Assembly: GCA_903838565.1 (NCBI GenBank)
Contig: CAILZB010000112.1
Coordinates: 33,098-97,097 of the forward strand
DNA length: 64,000 nucleotides
Direction of reading: 5' to 3'
DNA from: an uncultured beta proteobacterium
GTDB taxonomy: Bacteria; Pseudomonadota; Gammaproteobacteria; Burkholderiales; Burkholderiaceae_C
Made by a program: the position numbers and the translations under genes. Below the pieces are notes generated by a model. It searched no databases, was not told the DNA's origin, and saw only the letters and a list, made by a program, of their open reading frames with translations. Shown piece after piece: positions 1 to 8,104 of the stretch (position 1 is its first letter; each line of letters opens with the position of its first letter).

Positions 1-47
1 CCGCTGCGAAAGCACCCGCTGCTGCCAAGGCTCCTGCCAAGAAGTAA
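1..47 (+). CDS. rplY: 50S ribosomal protein L25 (CTC form), C-terminal end only
   Basis: The window opens inside the last codons of a gene whose product ends in an Ala/Lys/Pro-rich tail (KAPAAAKAPAKK) and stops at 45-47. A tail like this directly upstream of pth is typical of the long, CTC-type L25 protein that binds 5S rRNA, and rplY-pth is a common gene order in Burkholderiales. The body of the protein lies outside the window, so the call rests on the tail and the neighbour. Confidence 0.7.
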   Translation, partial: AAKAPAAAKAPAKK

Positions 48-70
48 GCGCTTAGCTCAGCGTTGCGTGA

Positions 71-97
71 AGGCCCACCTCGGTGGGCCTTTTTTTT
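71..97 (+). terminator. Rho-independent terminator after rplY
   Basis: A GC-rich hairpin (AGGCCCACC / GGTGGGCCT around a short loop) is followed by a run of eight T. It lies 24 bases after the rplY stop codon and before the pth start, so pth is probably transcribed mainly from its own promoter or by read-through. Confidence 0.9.
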
Positions 98-127
98 GAA
101 TCGACTTTCTGCGCGGATAATTTCAGC

Positions 128-745
128 ATGATCAAACTGTTCGTCGGCCTGGGCAACCCGGGCCCGGAGTACGAGGCGACACGCCACAACGCGGGCGCCT
201 GGTGGGTGGACGCGCTGGCGCGCGAACTCAAAGTCAACCTGATTCCCGAGCGTAGCTACCACGGGCTGGCAGCGCGGACCACGGTCAGCGGCCAGACGGT
301 CTGGCTGCTGCAGCCGCAGACCTTCATGAATCTCTCGGGCAAATCGGTGGCGGCGCTGGCGCGCTTTTTCAAGATCGCACCGGAAGAGATTCTGGTCGCG
401 CACGACGAGCTCGACGTGCTGCCTGGCCTGGCCAAGATAAAGTTCGGTGGCAGCCACGCCGGGCACAACGGCTTGCGCGACATCCACGCCCAGCTCGGAA
501 GCGCCGATTACTGGCGCCTGCGGCTGGGGATTGGGCACCCTGGCGACAAGGCCGATGTGGCGAACTGGGTGCTGAAGAAACCCGCGCCGGAACAGCGTGT
601 GCTGATCGAGGAAGCCATCGACCGCAGCCTCAAGGCCGTTCCAGCCATGCTGGCCGGCGACATGGACCAGGCCACGATGATCGCCCACACCAGCAAGCCG
701 CCGCGTCCGAAGCCGCCGCGACCCGAAACGCCCGAGGCGGCTTGA
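128..745 (+). CDS. pth: Peptidyl-tRNA hydrolase
   Basis: This 205-residue enzyme recycles peptidyl-tRNA released from stalled ribosomes by cleaving the ester bond between peptide and tRNA in the cytoplasm. The family residues sit at their standard E. coli positions: Asn10 in GLGNPG, His20 in TRHNAG, Asn68 in FMNLSG, Asp93 in HDELD and Asn114 in GHNGLRD. I chose the ATG at 128 because the protein then begins [12 protein letters not shown], as in the family. An upstream in-frame ATG at 83 would place the terminator hairpin inside the gene. The C-terminal tail is Pro/Lys/Arg-rich and slightly longer than in E. coli. Confidence 0.97.
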   Translation: MIKLFVGLGNPGPEYEATRHNAGAWWVDALARELKVNLIPERSYHGLAARTTVSGQTVWLLQPQTFMNLSGKSVAALARFFKIAPEEILVAHDELDVLPGLAKIKFGGSHAGHNGLRDIHAQLGSADYWRLRLGIGHPGDKADVANWVLKKPAPEQRVLIEEAIDRSLKAVPAMLAGDMDQATMIAHTSKPPRPKPPRPETPEAA

Positions 746-792
746 GCCGTCGCCGCATCGCCTCCTTTCAAGCCTCGAAGATTGACCTAGCA

Positions 793-1065
793 ATGCCCAC
801 CAAGACGTTCACCAGCGGCCGCATCAGAAAGGCTGACTACGACACGGAGTCGCAACAATTGGAGCTGCATTGGGACAACAAGACCGTGCTGGCGTACAGG
901 CAGGTTCCGCAGGAGGTGTATCGGCGGCTTTGCAGCGCACCCAACCCCGCCACGTACTGGGAAGACAGGATCGCGGAAGAGTACCCCAAGGGCACTCCTG
1001 TGAAGTCCAGCGCCATTCAGGATGGGGAGAAGAAGCTCAGCGATCTGTTTGGTGGCGGTGACTGA
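793..1065 (+). CDS. KTSC domain protein
   Basis: The 90-residue protein fits the KTSC family, a small fold seen alone or attached to nucleic-acid enzymes: an N-terminal strand pair (YDTESQQLELHWDNKTVLAYRQ), then VPQEVYRRL and a short C-terminal helix. The usual Lys-Thr-Ser-Cys signature is only loosely kept. The gene begins 47 bases after pth, so the two may be co-transcribed. The ATG at 793 is preferred over the upstream in-frame start at 742, which overlaps pth. Its function is unknown. Confidence 0.7.
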   Translation: MPTKTFTSGRIRKADYDTESQQLELHWDNKTVLAYRQVPQEVYRRLCSAPNPATYWEDRIAEEYPKGTPVKSSAIQDGEKKLSDLFGGGD

Positions 1066-1123
1066 GCCGGTCCGTCGCTCTTGTGCAACGCTCGAGCCTC
1101 ATCATCGACGCGTGAAAATATTT

Positions 1124-1137
1124 TTGCTTTATGTCAA
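1124..1137. promoter_or_regulatory. Possible FNR/CRP-type operator half-symmetric site
   Basis: TTGCTTTATGTCAA matches the TTG-N8-CAA core shared by FNR/CRP-family operators (TTGAT-N4-ATCAA). It lies about 60 bases upstream of the OM barrel gene at 1196. Only the core triplets match, so this is a weak candidate. Confidence 0.3.
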
Positions 1138-1159
1138 AGCCTGCAGGCTCCTGCCGGGA

Positions 1160-1178
1160 AAAATGAAATCTTCATTTT
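1160..1178 (+). promoter_or_regulatory. Small hairpin just upstream of the ribosome binding site
   Basis: AAAATGAA and TTCATTTT form a perfect 8-bp inverted repeat around ATC. The Shine-Dalgarno sequence AAAGGAG (1182-1188) starts four bases later and the ATG is at 1196. The arms are AT-rich in a GC-rich genome, so this is either a melting-sensitive 5' UTR hairpin or a protein-binding dyad. No function is demonstrated. Confidence 0.4.
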
Positions 1179-1195
1179 CATAAAGGAGTTCCCTC

Positions 1196-1834
1196 ATGAG
1201 CAGAAAGCACATTGCCGTAGCCGCCCTTCTTTCCGTTGCCATGGCTTCGGCCTTTGCCGGGGATTGGTATGCCGTCGGTTCAGTCGGGCAGTCCAAGGCC
1301 CAGGACACGGGAAAAGCCGATCTTGATCAATCCCTGGTTTCCATGGGGGTGACCGGTCTGAGATCGTCCATGGACGATAACGACACCGGCTACAAGCTCC
1401 AGCTGGGCTACAAATTCACGCCCAGCTGGGCCGTTGAGGGCGGCTATGTCGATCTGGGCAAGTTCCGGTATAACGCGACCTTTTCGGGTCCGGTGGCGGG
1501 CAGCGCAAGCACCGACGCCAAGGTGAACGGCTGGAATATCGCCGCCGTGGGAATCCTGCCCATCAACGACCAGTTCGCCGTGTTCGGCAAGCTCGGCGCC
1601 GTCGACGCGAAAGTCGAGACCAGCGCCACGGCCACCGGTGCGGGCACGAGCGCCTCCGGCAGCGTCAGCGCCACCAAATGGAAGGCCAACTATGGCCTTG
1701 GCGCGACGTTCAGCCTGTCCAAGACCATCGGCTTTCGGGCTGAGTTGGAGCGCTTCGAGAAGCTCGGCGAGAGCGGAAAAACCGGCGAGAGCAGTGTTGA
1801 CCTGCTGTCGGTCGGGGTCGTCTTCACTTTCTGA
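1196..1834 (+). CDS. OmpA-like eight-strand outer-membrane beta-barrel protein
   Basis: The protein has 212 residues. It starts with a signal peptide (MSRKHIAVAALLSVAMASAFA, cleavage about residue 21). GDWYAVGSVGQSKAQ begins the first strand, and alternating strands follow, including YKLQLGYKFTPSWAVEGGYV and GFRAELERFEKLG. It ends VGVVFTF, with the terminal Phe read by the BAM complex. The start has a strong Shine-Dalgarno sequence (AAAGGAG, 1182-1188). Size and strand pattern fit the small porin-like OmpA transmembrane family, which includes surface barrels of unknown ligand. It is monocistronic and closed by a terminator. Confidence 0.85.
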   Translation: MSRKHIAVAALLSVAMASAFAGDWYAVGSVGQSKAQDTGKADLDQSLVSMGVTGLRSSMDDNDTGYKLQLGYKFTPSWAVEGGYVDLGKFRYNATFSGPVAGSASTDAKVNGWNIAAVGILPINDQFAVFGKLGAVDAKVETSATATGAGTSASGSVSATKWKANYGLGATFSLSKTIGFRAELERFEKLGESGKTGESSVDLLSVGVVFTF

Positions 1835-1855
1835 AGACTCCGCTTGAGGGTCACT

Positions 1856-1879
1856 GCCGCCGTGAGGCGGCTTTTTTTT
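1856..1879 (+). terminator. Rho-independent terminator after the OM barrel gene
   Basis: The stem GCCGCC / GGCGGC with loop GTGA is followed by eight T. It lies 22 bases after the stop codon of the barrel gene. Confidence 0.92.
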
Positions 1880-1925
1880 GGATGGCAGCGCCTTGGCTCG
1901 GATACCGGGTTCGCGCGAAGAAGCC

Positions 1926-3872
1926 TCAGCTTGCCGCCGCTCGAGCGCGCTTCAGCGCCAGATACACGGCAGCCCGACTCACGCCGAAGCGCGCGCCGAT
2001 GGCCTCGAAGCTCATTCCTTCATCGTCGCGCATCCGACGCGCCAGCACCAGATCCACTTTCCCTTTGGCCTTCAACCCTGGAACAGGCGCGCCGCCAAGG
2101 CGCAAGGCGGCGTCGGCTTGCTCTCCCCCGACCTCAACCCAGGCGCGATGCAGCAGCAGGTCGCGCACGATCGAATCCAGATTGAGCGGACTGATGCGGC
2201 GCAGCGGGGCGTTGAACTTGCCGCTCGGCACCAGGTTCCACGCCGTCATCGGATGCGTTTCATCCGTGCCTTGATGCGTCAGCAGCTTCTCACCCAGTCT
2301 TTGTGAAAATCCGGAAAACCAGTGCGCAAAGAAACCGCCCAAGGTCAGTGACTCCATGCGCCTGGCCTGCTCAGAAATATCACTGTCGACCCACTCTGCC
2401 ACTGCAGTTTGCAATGCACTCATGCGCTGATGCAACAACGCGCCCAGCACCGGGCGCAGGCAGTCAACCGTCGCCTGGATGTCTTGCGCACGTTGTGCTC
2501 CGGTGCTGCCCCATTCGTGGGGATTGCGATCTGAGCCGCGCCGACCCCGACTCAGCGCCAGTTCGATCGCGGCCGTGGGCTTGCGCCAGATCGGCTTGCG
2601 CACCAGGGCCGTATCCAGCTGCTCGAACTGCCGCTTGAAGTGCTCTGCCAGCAGCACCGACTGCCGATGCTGGGTTCGCACGTGCACGGTCCCGGTCGAC
2701 AGCAAGGCCGGCGGGTCTCGCCTGAAGAAACCGTCGTCCGGGCGCGCATGGCATTGGCAATATTTCCGCAATCCCAGACCGACATGGCGGTAGCACAGCT
2801 GGCAGTGCGGTGCAGACTCCACCCGCACCAGGGCATGCAGCGCTGCCCCGAGGAAGATCAAGGCCTCGCCGGCCTCATGCACGGCGCGCCAGCAGCTTTG
2901 CGCCTCTTCCTGACCGGCAGAGGATCCGGATTGGCCATCGACCGGCAGGTCCGGATCGGCCTGTGCGAAGCTCAGGCTGGAACCGGACTCCAGCATCCAG
3001 CGCCCCAGCACCTGATAGCTCGCGACCGAAGCAGCCAGGGTCTCGCCGTCTTCGCTGCCCCTCAACCGCAAAGGGAACGGCCAGGCAGCATACGGCCTGG
3101 TGTCGTTGCCGCGACCGACACGGCTTTCCTCAAAGGCGAAGCGGGTGGCCTCAAACAGCTGTGATCGAAGATCGACGAGGCGACGCACAGACGACGAGAT
3201 GGTCTTTGAAATGTGCTCGAAATGCTTGTGTGCATCGCCCACCTCCCGGGGTTCTTCGATCGCGTCGTCGATGGCAGCACGCAAGGCAGCGGGATCTTCT
3301 GCAATGGCTCTCAGGTGAAATTCACTGTCAAGGTAGGCGCGAAGTGCCATCTGGGTCTGTGGGCTGGCCTGGCGAACCAGCACGATCCACTGGAGGTAGG
3401 GCCGGGAGAACTGCTCCAGCCGGTCAAGCATCTGGTCAAAGTCGGCCAACGCAGGCCACTGCTCCAGAAGCATGAAGCAGCCGTTGTATTTCCGAGGAAG
3501 CCCGGACAGCTGATTCAGCGCCGCCAGCGACTGCTCCAGGGCCTGCTGAACCCAGGCATCGATGCTCCTGAGCAGATCTCTCGACGCCACAAATCGCGTC
3601 GCATCCCTCTGGGCAGCACGCGTCGAGCGCACGTCGTAGATGCGCTCCTTGCCCCTGAGCATCTTCGCCAGCGAGCGACCGCACTGCAGCGCCAACACCG
3701 AGCCCCGCACCGTGGGTGCTGCGAGCATCCTCAGCCTTGACTGGTACAGCGACACCGGCATGTAGCTGCGCGCATGGCTGTCGACCAAATCACTTTCGGC
3801 CTGCCATGGAATGCGCGTCGCGACCGGTCGCGCTGCGGCGTGCTGGTCCGAGCCTGTGCGTGTAGATCCCAT
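1926..3872 (-). CDS. Unrecognised 648-residue protein with Cys/His cluster and C-terminal helix-turn-helix
   Basis: I do not recognise the family. Most of the protein is soluble and alpha-helical. Around residues 353-372 a Cys/His cluster (CQLCYRHVGLG then KYCQCHA) has the spacing of a structural zinc site. The last 45 residues (ARRMRDDEGMSFEAIGARFG then VSRAAVYLALKRAR) are a clear helix-turn-helix of the sigma region 4 or resolvase type. The gene is transcribed away from the VirD4-like ATPase gene, with a palindrome (3939-3960) between them, so it may regulate or accompany the island. A replication or partition role is an alternative. The start is uncertain; a shorter form could begin at internal Met residues. 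Confidence 0.6.
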   Translation of the reverse strand: MGSTRTGSDQHAAARPVATRIPWQAESDLVDSHARSYMPVSLYQSRLRMLAAPTVRGSVLALQCGRSLAKMLRGKERIYDVRSTRAAQRDATRFVASRDLLRSIDAWVQQALEQSLAALNQLSGLPRKYNGCFMLLEQWPALADFDQMLDRLEQFSRPYLQWIVLVRQASPQTQMALRAYLDSEFHLRAIAEDPAALRAAIDDAIEEPREVGDAHKHFEHISKTISSSVRRLVDLRSQLFEATRFAFEESRVGRGNDTRPYAAWPFPLRLRGSEDGETLAASVASYQVLGRWMLESGSSLSFAQADPDLPVDGQSGSSAGQEEAQSCWRAVHEAGEALIFLGAALHALVRVESAPHCQLCYRHVGLGLRKYCQCHARPDDGFFRRDPPALLSTGTVHVRTQHRQSVLLAEHFKRQFEQLDTALVRKPIWRKPTAAIELALSRGRRGSDRNPHEWGSTGAQRAQDIQATVDCLRPVLGALLHQRMSALQTAVAEWVDSDISEQARRMESLTLGGFFAHWFSGFSQRLGEKLLTHQGTDETHPMTAWNLVPSGKFNAPLRRISPLNLDSIVRDLLLHRAWVEVGGEQADAALRLGGAPVPGLKAKGKVDLVLARRMRDDEGMSFEAIGARFGVSRAAVYLALKRARAAAS

Positions 3873-3938
3873 GGTCGAGTTTGAGTCAGGAGCTTGCCAG
3901 CGTTCAGGGTAGCAGGAAATACGGCAGCACGTTGCATA

Positions 3939-3960
3939 CGTTACCTTATGTTCAGTAACG
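3939..3960. promoter_or_regulatory. Inverted repeat in the divergent intergenic region
   Basis: CGTTAC and GTAACG form perfect 6-bp arms separated by 10 bases. The dyad lies between the divergent HTH gene (start 3872) and the VirD4-like gene (start 4064). The position and the 16-bp centre-to-centre spacing suit a dimeric repressor, possibly the adjacent HTH protein. No binding is shown. Confidence 0.45.
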
Positions 3961-4063
3961 AATCAAAGATATTCCCGTCCTGGAGGCAAATTGACTGCCA
4001 AATGCGCCCATGCCACCCCTGCAGCGGCAAGGGGCCCAGCGAACTGTTTACCTGGAATACACC

Positions 4064-5965
4064 ATGGACGATCTGATTCTTGACAGCGATCTTGAACTTG
4101 ACGAGGCAGCCCGCGCCATCTGGGTGGGCGCCGGTTCGAACCCGGTCTCGGCAGGAAGCCTGGCGGTGCGCCGTGCGCTGCGCTATGTCGCGGGCGTGAA
4201 TGTGGACGGACTCTGCTGGTCGGGCCTGCAGGCGGCCTCATCGCCTGAAGTGTTTCTCAAGCGCCTGCTGGCTCAGACGCTGCTGAGCGTGATCACCCTG
4301 CCCATCGATGGCCGTTGTTCGACGCTGACGCTCAGGGAGCACCTGGAGGATCCGCCGCCGCACCCCGAAGGAGTGCCCGGCATTTGGGATCAGTTGCGCA
4401 GCGCGGCGACGCGCCGCGGCGGGGGCCCGGCATTGCAACTGGCGCGTCTGCTGCGCATCGACGAGGCGCAGCGCCGGATCACACTCAGGTTTCTCGCCAC
4501 GCTGCTGCCGAAGTTCGAAGCCGCGCTGACTTCGCAGGCCGGTCTGTTTGACCTGCCTGCCGACCCGGCCGCAGCCAAGGCGGCAAACCCGATCAAGCGA
4601 TCCCTGGTGCGCACACCCATGCCGTGGCGCGACACCGATCCGCCGCTGATCATGGGCAGCAACGGTGCCTGGTTCGGCCGGGACCGCGTGCACCCGTCAG
4701 AGCTGGTGAATATTCAGATCCTGGGCGGGACCGGATCCGGCAAGACCGCCTCTTGCGTGGAGCCCCCGTTGGGCGCGCTGCTGAATTACCAGGTGGACGG
4801 CCTCAAGACCGCCATGCTGGTGATCGACCCCAAGCGTGAACTCGAAGCCAAGGTGCGCCGCGTGCTCAGCCAGCGCGGTGAACTCGACCGCCTGGTGGTC
4901 ATCGGTGAATGCGATCCGATCCGCTTCTTCGCCTCCGACTGCCCGCTCAGCCCGAGCGACCGGCTGGCCAAATGCGAGGCCTTTGGACCCCGCATCACGC
5001 CCACCGGGGACATCTCCTATTGGCATCACCTGGGCATGGCCTTGCTGCGCGACCTGCTGCAATTGCAGACCGACGTTGCCGTCAACACCAAGGGCGGGCG
5101 CCTGTTTGAGGTGATGGCGGCGCAGTTGGGCGCTGCGCCCTGCCAGGATGCGGGCTCATGGGGCCAGATCCGCGAGATCCTGTCCTGGATCCGCCGCGGC
5201 GGCATGCTCAAACTGAAAGAAGCCAGCGACACGCTGGAGCGGCTGGCCGGATTGGCCGGTGCGCAAGGCACGGCCGTGAACGTGCTGAAGAACTACACCA
5301 AGGATGACGAACTGTTCCGGCAATTCACCTACGCCTGCCAGAACTCGGACCCGCTCGTCAACGCACTGGGCAACCCCGACATCAGCGGCTTTGTTGACCT
5401 GGACCCTCTGCCCGACAGCCGGCGCGCGCACACCGACATCAGGGAACTGGTGGAAACAGGCAAAGTCATTCTGTTCTGCCCCGAGGCGCGCGACGGCCAC
5501 CGTCTGGCCGGCAAGGCGCTCAAGGCCAAGTTCTTCGAGGCCGTGTTCTCCCGCGAAAACCTGGCGCGCCCTGTGGCCTACGTGTGTGATGAAGCCCAGC
5601 GCTTCATCACGCAGGATGCGGAATCGGGGGAACAGAACTTTCTGGACCGCTGCCGCGCCTACCGCGCCATCTGCGTGCTGGCCAGCCAGAGCCTGGCGTC
5701 GATCGAACACGAACTGGGCAGCGACAACGCCGCGTGCACGGCGCTGGACATCATCAGCTCCAACACCCCGACCAAGTTCGTGCTGCGCACCACGGACACC
5801 CGCACCATCGACTGGCTGCGCACCATCCTGCCGGCACCCGAGACCCCGGGGCCGCACGTGGTGGATGTGCGCCGCCCCTCGCAGTTGCGCGTGGGCGAGG
5901 CCTACAGCGTGTTTGCCGACGGCGGCTGGGGCCTGCACCGCGCCCGGCTTGCCGACCTCACTTGA
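4064..5965 (+). CDS. VirD4/TraD-like P-loop ATPase (coupling-protein family), soluble form
   Basis: The protein has 633 residues from the ATG at 4064 (an alternative start is at 4010). Walker A is GGTGSGKT, with its Lys at about residue 227. Walker B is AYVCDEAQRF, with its Asp at about 509, followed by a sensor-like stretch (VLASQSLASIEHELG) and TKFVLRTTDTRT, as in the TraM-recognition region of type IV coupling proteins. Coupling proteins normally have two N-terminal membrane helices, and this one has no clear membrane segment. No relaxase, mating-pore or pilus gene is present nearby, so ordinary conjugation is unlikely. It is followed after 26 bases by the ClpP-like gene, which suggests a shared function. 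Confidence 0.8.
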   Translation: MDDLILDSDLELDEAARAIWVGAGSNPVSAGSLAVRRALRYVAGVNVDGLCWSGLQAASSPEVFLKRLLAQTLLSVITLPIDGRCSTLTLREHLEDPPPHPEGVPGIWDQLRSAATRRGGGPALQLARLLRIDEAQRRITLRFLATLLPKFEAALTSQAGLFDLPADPAAAKAANPIKRSLVRTPMPWRDTDPPLIMGSNGAWFGRDRVHPSELVNIQILGGTGSGKTASCVEPPLGALLNYQVDGLKTAMLVIDPKRELEAKVRRVLSQRGELDRLVVIGECDPIRFFASDCPLSPSDRLAKCEAFGPRITPTGDISYWHHLGMALLRDLLQLQTDVAVNTKGGRLFEVMAAQLGAAPCQDAGSWGQIREILSWIRRGGMLKLKEASDTLERLAGLAGAQGTAVNVLKNYTKDDELFRQFTYACQNSDPLVNALGNPDISGFVDLDPLPDSRRAHTDIRELVETGKVILFCPEARDGHRLAGKALKAKFFEAVFSRENLARPVAYVCDEAQRFITQDAESGEQNFLDRCRAYRAICVLASQSLASIEHELGSDNAACTALDIISSNTPTKFVLRTTDTRTIDWLRTILPAPETPGPHVVDVRRPSQLRVGEAYSVFADGGWGLHRARLADLT

Positions 5966-5991
5966 CACCCCCGCAACCCAAGGAAACCCTC

Positions 5992-6801
5992 ATGGAACTC
6001 GCTCCCCTGGTGCCCGCGTACGGAGAACAGGAAGGCACGCTCGAGGTCAACACAGACATCTGCGAGGCCTCGGCCATCGAGATCGAGAAGCAGCTGGACC
6101 TCTTCTTTTCCTACTACCACTACGAACGCGTCACGCTCAAGCTCAATTCGCCAGGCGGCGCCGTGGTGGGCCTGGAACACATCCTGGAATGCATCGATGG
6201 CTGGCGTGCACGCGGTCGCGTCGTGCAGACGCTGGCGATGTTTCGCGCATCCAGTGCCGCGGCGTTGCTGATGTCCATGGGTGAGGTCGGCAGCCGCACG
6301 GCACACCGCAACTCGACGCTGCTGTTCCACCACGCCCGCGTCGGCAGCACGTCCTACACGCTCACCTCGGGCGCGGCGGACAAGCTGGCATCCGCCCTGA
6401 AAATTGTCGACCAGGGAATGATCCAGCGGCTGGTGACCCACTGCAACATGGGCTTTGGCGGCGGCAACGGCCTGGCCAACGAAGGCACTCGTCGCTGCCA
6501 GCTGCTGCGCCTGCAAGGGGCCGAGATCGCCCACGATCTGCGCGTGATGGAGCCGCGTCGCCCGCTGAAATGGTTGTCGCCGCTGCTGCGCATGTGGGCC
6601 GACTGCCAGAGCCGCAACTCGCTTGCGCCCTACACCAAACATCTGGTCGAGCGATTCGAGGAAGACTCGAGCATGGACCTGCGCGAGGCCTGGGCACTTG
6701 GGTTGCTGGATCGGGTCAAGGGGGTCGCACGGCTGGAGGCGCGGCTCGCGCTCGTCTGCACCCCCGCTCCGGTAGTTCAGCGTCCGCGGCTGGCGCTTTA
6801 G
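5992..6801 (+). CDS. ClpP-like serine protease
   Basis: The 269-residue protein has the ClpP/crotonase fold. LNSPGGAVVGLEHILECI corresponds to the ClpP substrate strand. Ser88 in FRASSAAALLMSMG and His113 in STLLFHHA are 25 residues apart, the same spacing as Ser and His in E. coli ClpP. EEDSSMDLREAWALGLLD carries the region that normally holds the catalytic Asp. An extra segment of about 50 residues (roughly 150-210) makes it longer than ordinary ClpP. A Shine-Dalgarno sequence (AAGGA, 5980) supports the ATG at 5992. It is not the housekeeping clpP: there is no tig or clpX beside it. The VirD4-like ATPase upstream may act as its partner. Confidence 0.8.
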   Translation: MELAPLVPAYGEQEGTLEVNTDICEASAIEIEKQLDLFFSYYHYERVTLKLNSPGGAVVGLEHILECIDGWRARGRVVQTLAMFRASSAAALLMSMGEVGSRTAHRNSTLLFHHARVGSTSYTLTSGAADKLASALKIVDQGMIQRLVTHCNMGFGGGNGLANEGTRRCQLLRLQGAEIAHDLRVMEPRRPLKWLSPLLRMWADCQSRNSLAPYTKHLVERFEEDSSMDLREAWALGLLDRVKGVARLEARLALVCTPAPVVQRPRLAL

Positions 6802-6887
6802 GTCATGCAGTCACAATCGAGCGTTGCTGATCTCGTGGCAATCAACTGGCAGCGCTGGCAAATCTTGCCCAACGGGATCACAACGAC

Positions 6888-7682
6888 ATGAACGAATACC
6901 AAACAGAAGCAGACCAGGTGGTCGATGACGCGACGCGGAGCGCGGCAAACGGCGCCGGAATGATCGGTCAAGTATTCGAAAACGCGGCGAGGTCTGGAGA
7001 GGGCCAGTACCTCATCTATGGCCTGGCTCTCGTGTTTGTCCTCATGGGCGTCACCGTGACGTTCTTGGACTATCTGAAATCCTCCGACGACAAGGCGCGA
7101 CTGAAAGACGTCGCAGCCCGGGAAGAGCTCGCCAAGGCCCTGGGAGCCCATAAGATCGCCCAGGCAGAACAGGTCAAGAAACTCCATGCGCTCGCCGGCG
7201 GCGTCGCCGCTACCAAATCGACCAAGGCCTCACGCGCCTTGCCCGGACTCAGAGGTACTTGGAGCGGCGTCCAGTCCTGCGGCTGGTGGGGGGCTTGGGA
7301 GGAAACCGGCATCCGCCTTGTGCTCAACGCCAATGCAGCAGGCCACATCAACGGGGTTCTGGTTTTCCACCCGATCCTGGACAAGTCACCCGAGGTGCCC
7401 TATGGAAGCTATCGCGTTGCCGGTGACATCCAGGGAATGGAAGTCAGCTTGCACGCAGGAAACTGGATCCTGCAACCCCCGGGCTACAAGGCGTCCGACC
7501 TCCACTTCAATCTGCATAAGGCCCCGATCTCGTCTCTGACAGGAGCCATCCAGCTTAAAGACCATGGCCACTCCCTGATTGCCGTCGCCGCTACTTTGCG
7601 GGAAATGCTGGGCCAGGAAAAGCTCACCGACAGCTGCGGCGATGTGCGCCTCTACGACGAAGTGGCGTCGATCGAGCTTTAG
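6888..7682 (+). CDS. Unrecognised single-pass membrane protein
   Basis: The protein has 264 residues. The N-terminal 40 residues are polar, and one membrane helix follows at about 41-60 (YLIYGLALVFVLMGVTVTFL). A charged helical segment (SSDDKARLKDVAAREELAKA) comes next, then a beta-rich C-terminal domain starting RGTWSGVQSCGWWGAWEETG. The C-terminal part has the feel of a lipocalin-like or DUF domain, but I cannot assign a family. It lies 86 bases after the ClpP-like gene on the same strand. Confidence 0.6.
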   Translation: MNEYQTEADQVVDDATRSAANGAGMIGQVFENAARSGEGQYLIYGLALVFVLMGVTVTFLDYLKSSDDKARLKDVAAREELAKALGAHKIAQAEQVKKLHALAGGVAATKSTKASRALPGLRGTWSGVQSCGWWGAWEETGIRLVLNANAAGHINGVLVFHPILDKSPEVPYGSYRVAGDIQGMEVSLHAGNWILQPPGYKASDLHFNLHKAPISSLTGAIQLKDHGHSLIAVAATLREMLGQEKLTDSCGDVRLYDEVASIEL

Positions 7683-7745
7683 CGGCAAGGACGACAAGAG
7701 TGGCTGCATGCTCCTGTTTGCGCGTCCGGTGCCGCGAAAAAAGAA

Positions 7746-8042
7746 ATGACATCGATGAAGAAAAAGATGGATAAAAGTCTCCCGGATTTGCTCGAGCGTT
7801 TGGTGGAACTGCGTCCGGGCTCGCCCTGGAACGAGGCGATTTCACTGATGCAAGGCTTTGCGGCTTTGGGGTTTGGCGCTCCGGTGCGCGAGTTTTCCGA
7901 AGATCCGGACTCCTCTTTGCAAGGGGCCGAGTTCAAGCAGTCACTGCAGATCCCTGCGGACGAGGAAGACGTGGTCGCATCAGCCTGCTCGGCGCGTGAT
8001 GGCGCTGCCCCCGTGGGCGAGGTGGCTGCGTTGATGATCTGA
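7746..8042 (+). CDS. Small acidic protein of unknown function
   Basis: This 98-residue protein is rich in acidic residues and has no membrane segment. Its first half is helical (KSLPDLLERLVELRPGSPWN) and the rest looks disordered. A second in-frame ATG at 7755 (MKKKMDK) is an equally good start. No family is recognised. It is kept because it lies in the same-strand run of island genes with normal codon use. Confidence 0.45.
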   Translation: MTSMKKKMDKSLPDLLERLVELRPGSPWNEAISLMQGFAALGFGAPVREFSEDPDSSLQGAEFKQSLQIPADEEDVVASACSARDGAAPVGEVAALMI

Positions 8043-8104
8043 GCCTGAACCGGCATTGGCGGCTCTATCGAATTTTAGAAAACGGAAATTGAAAGGCTCA
8101 CACC

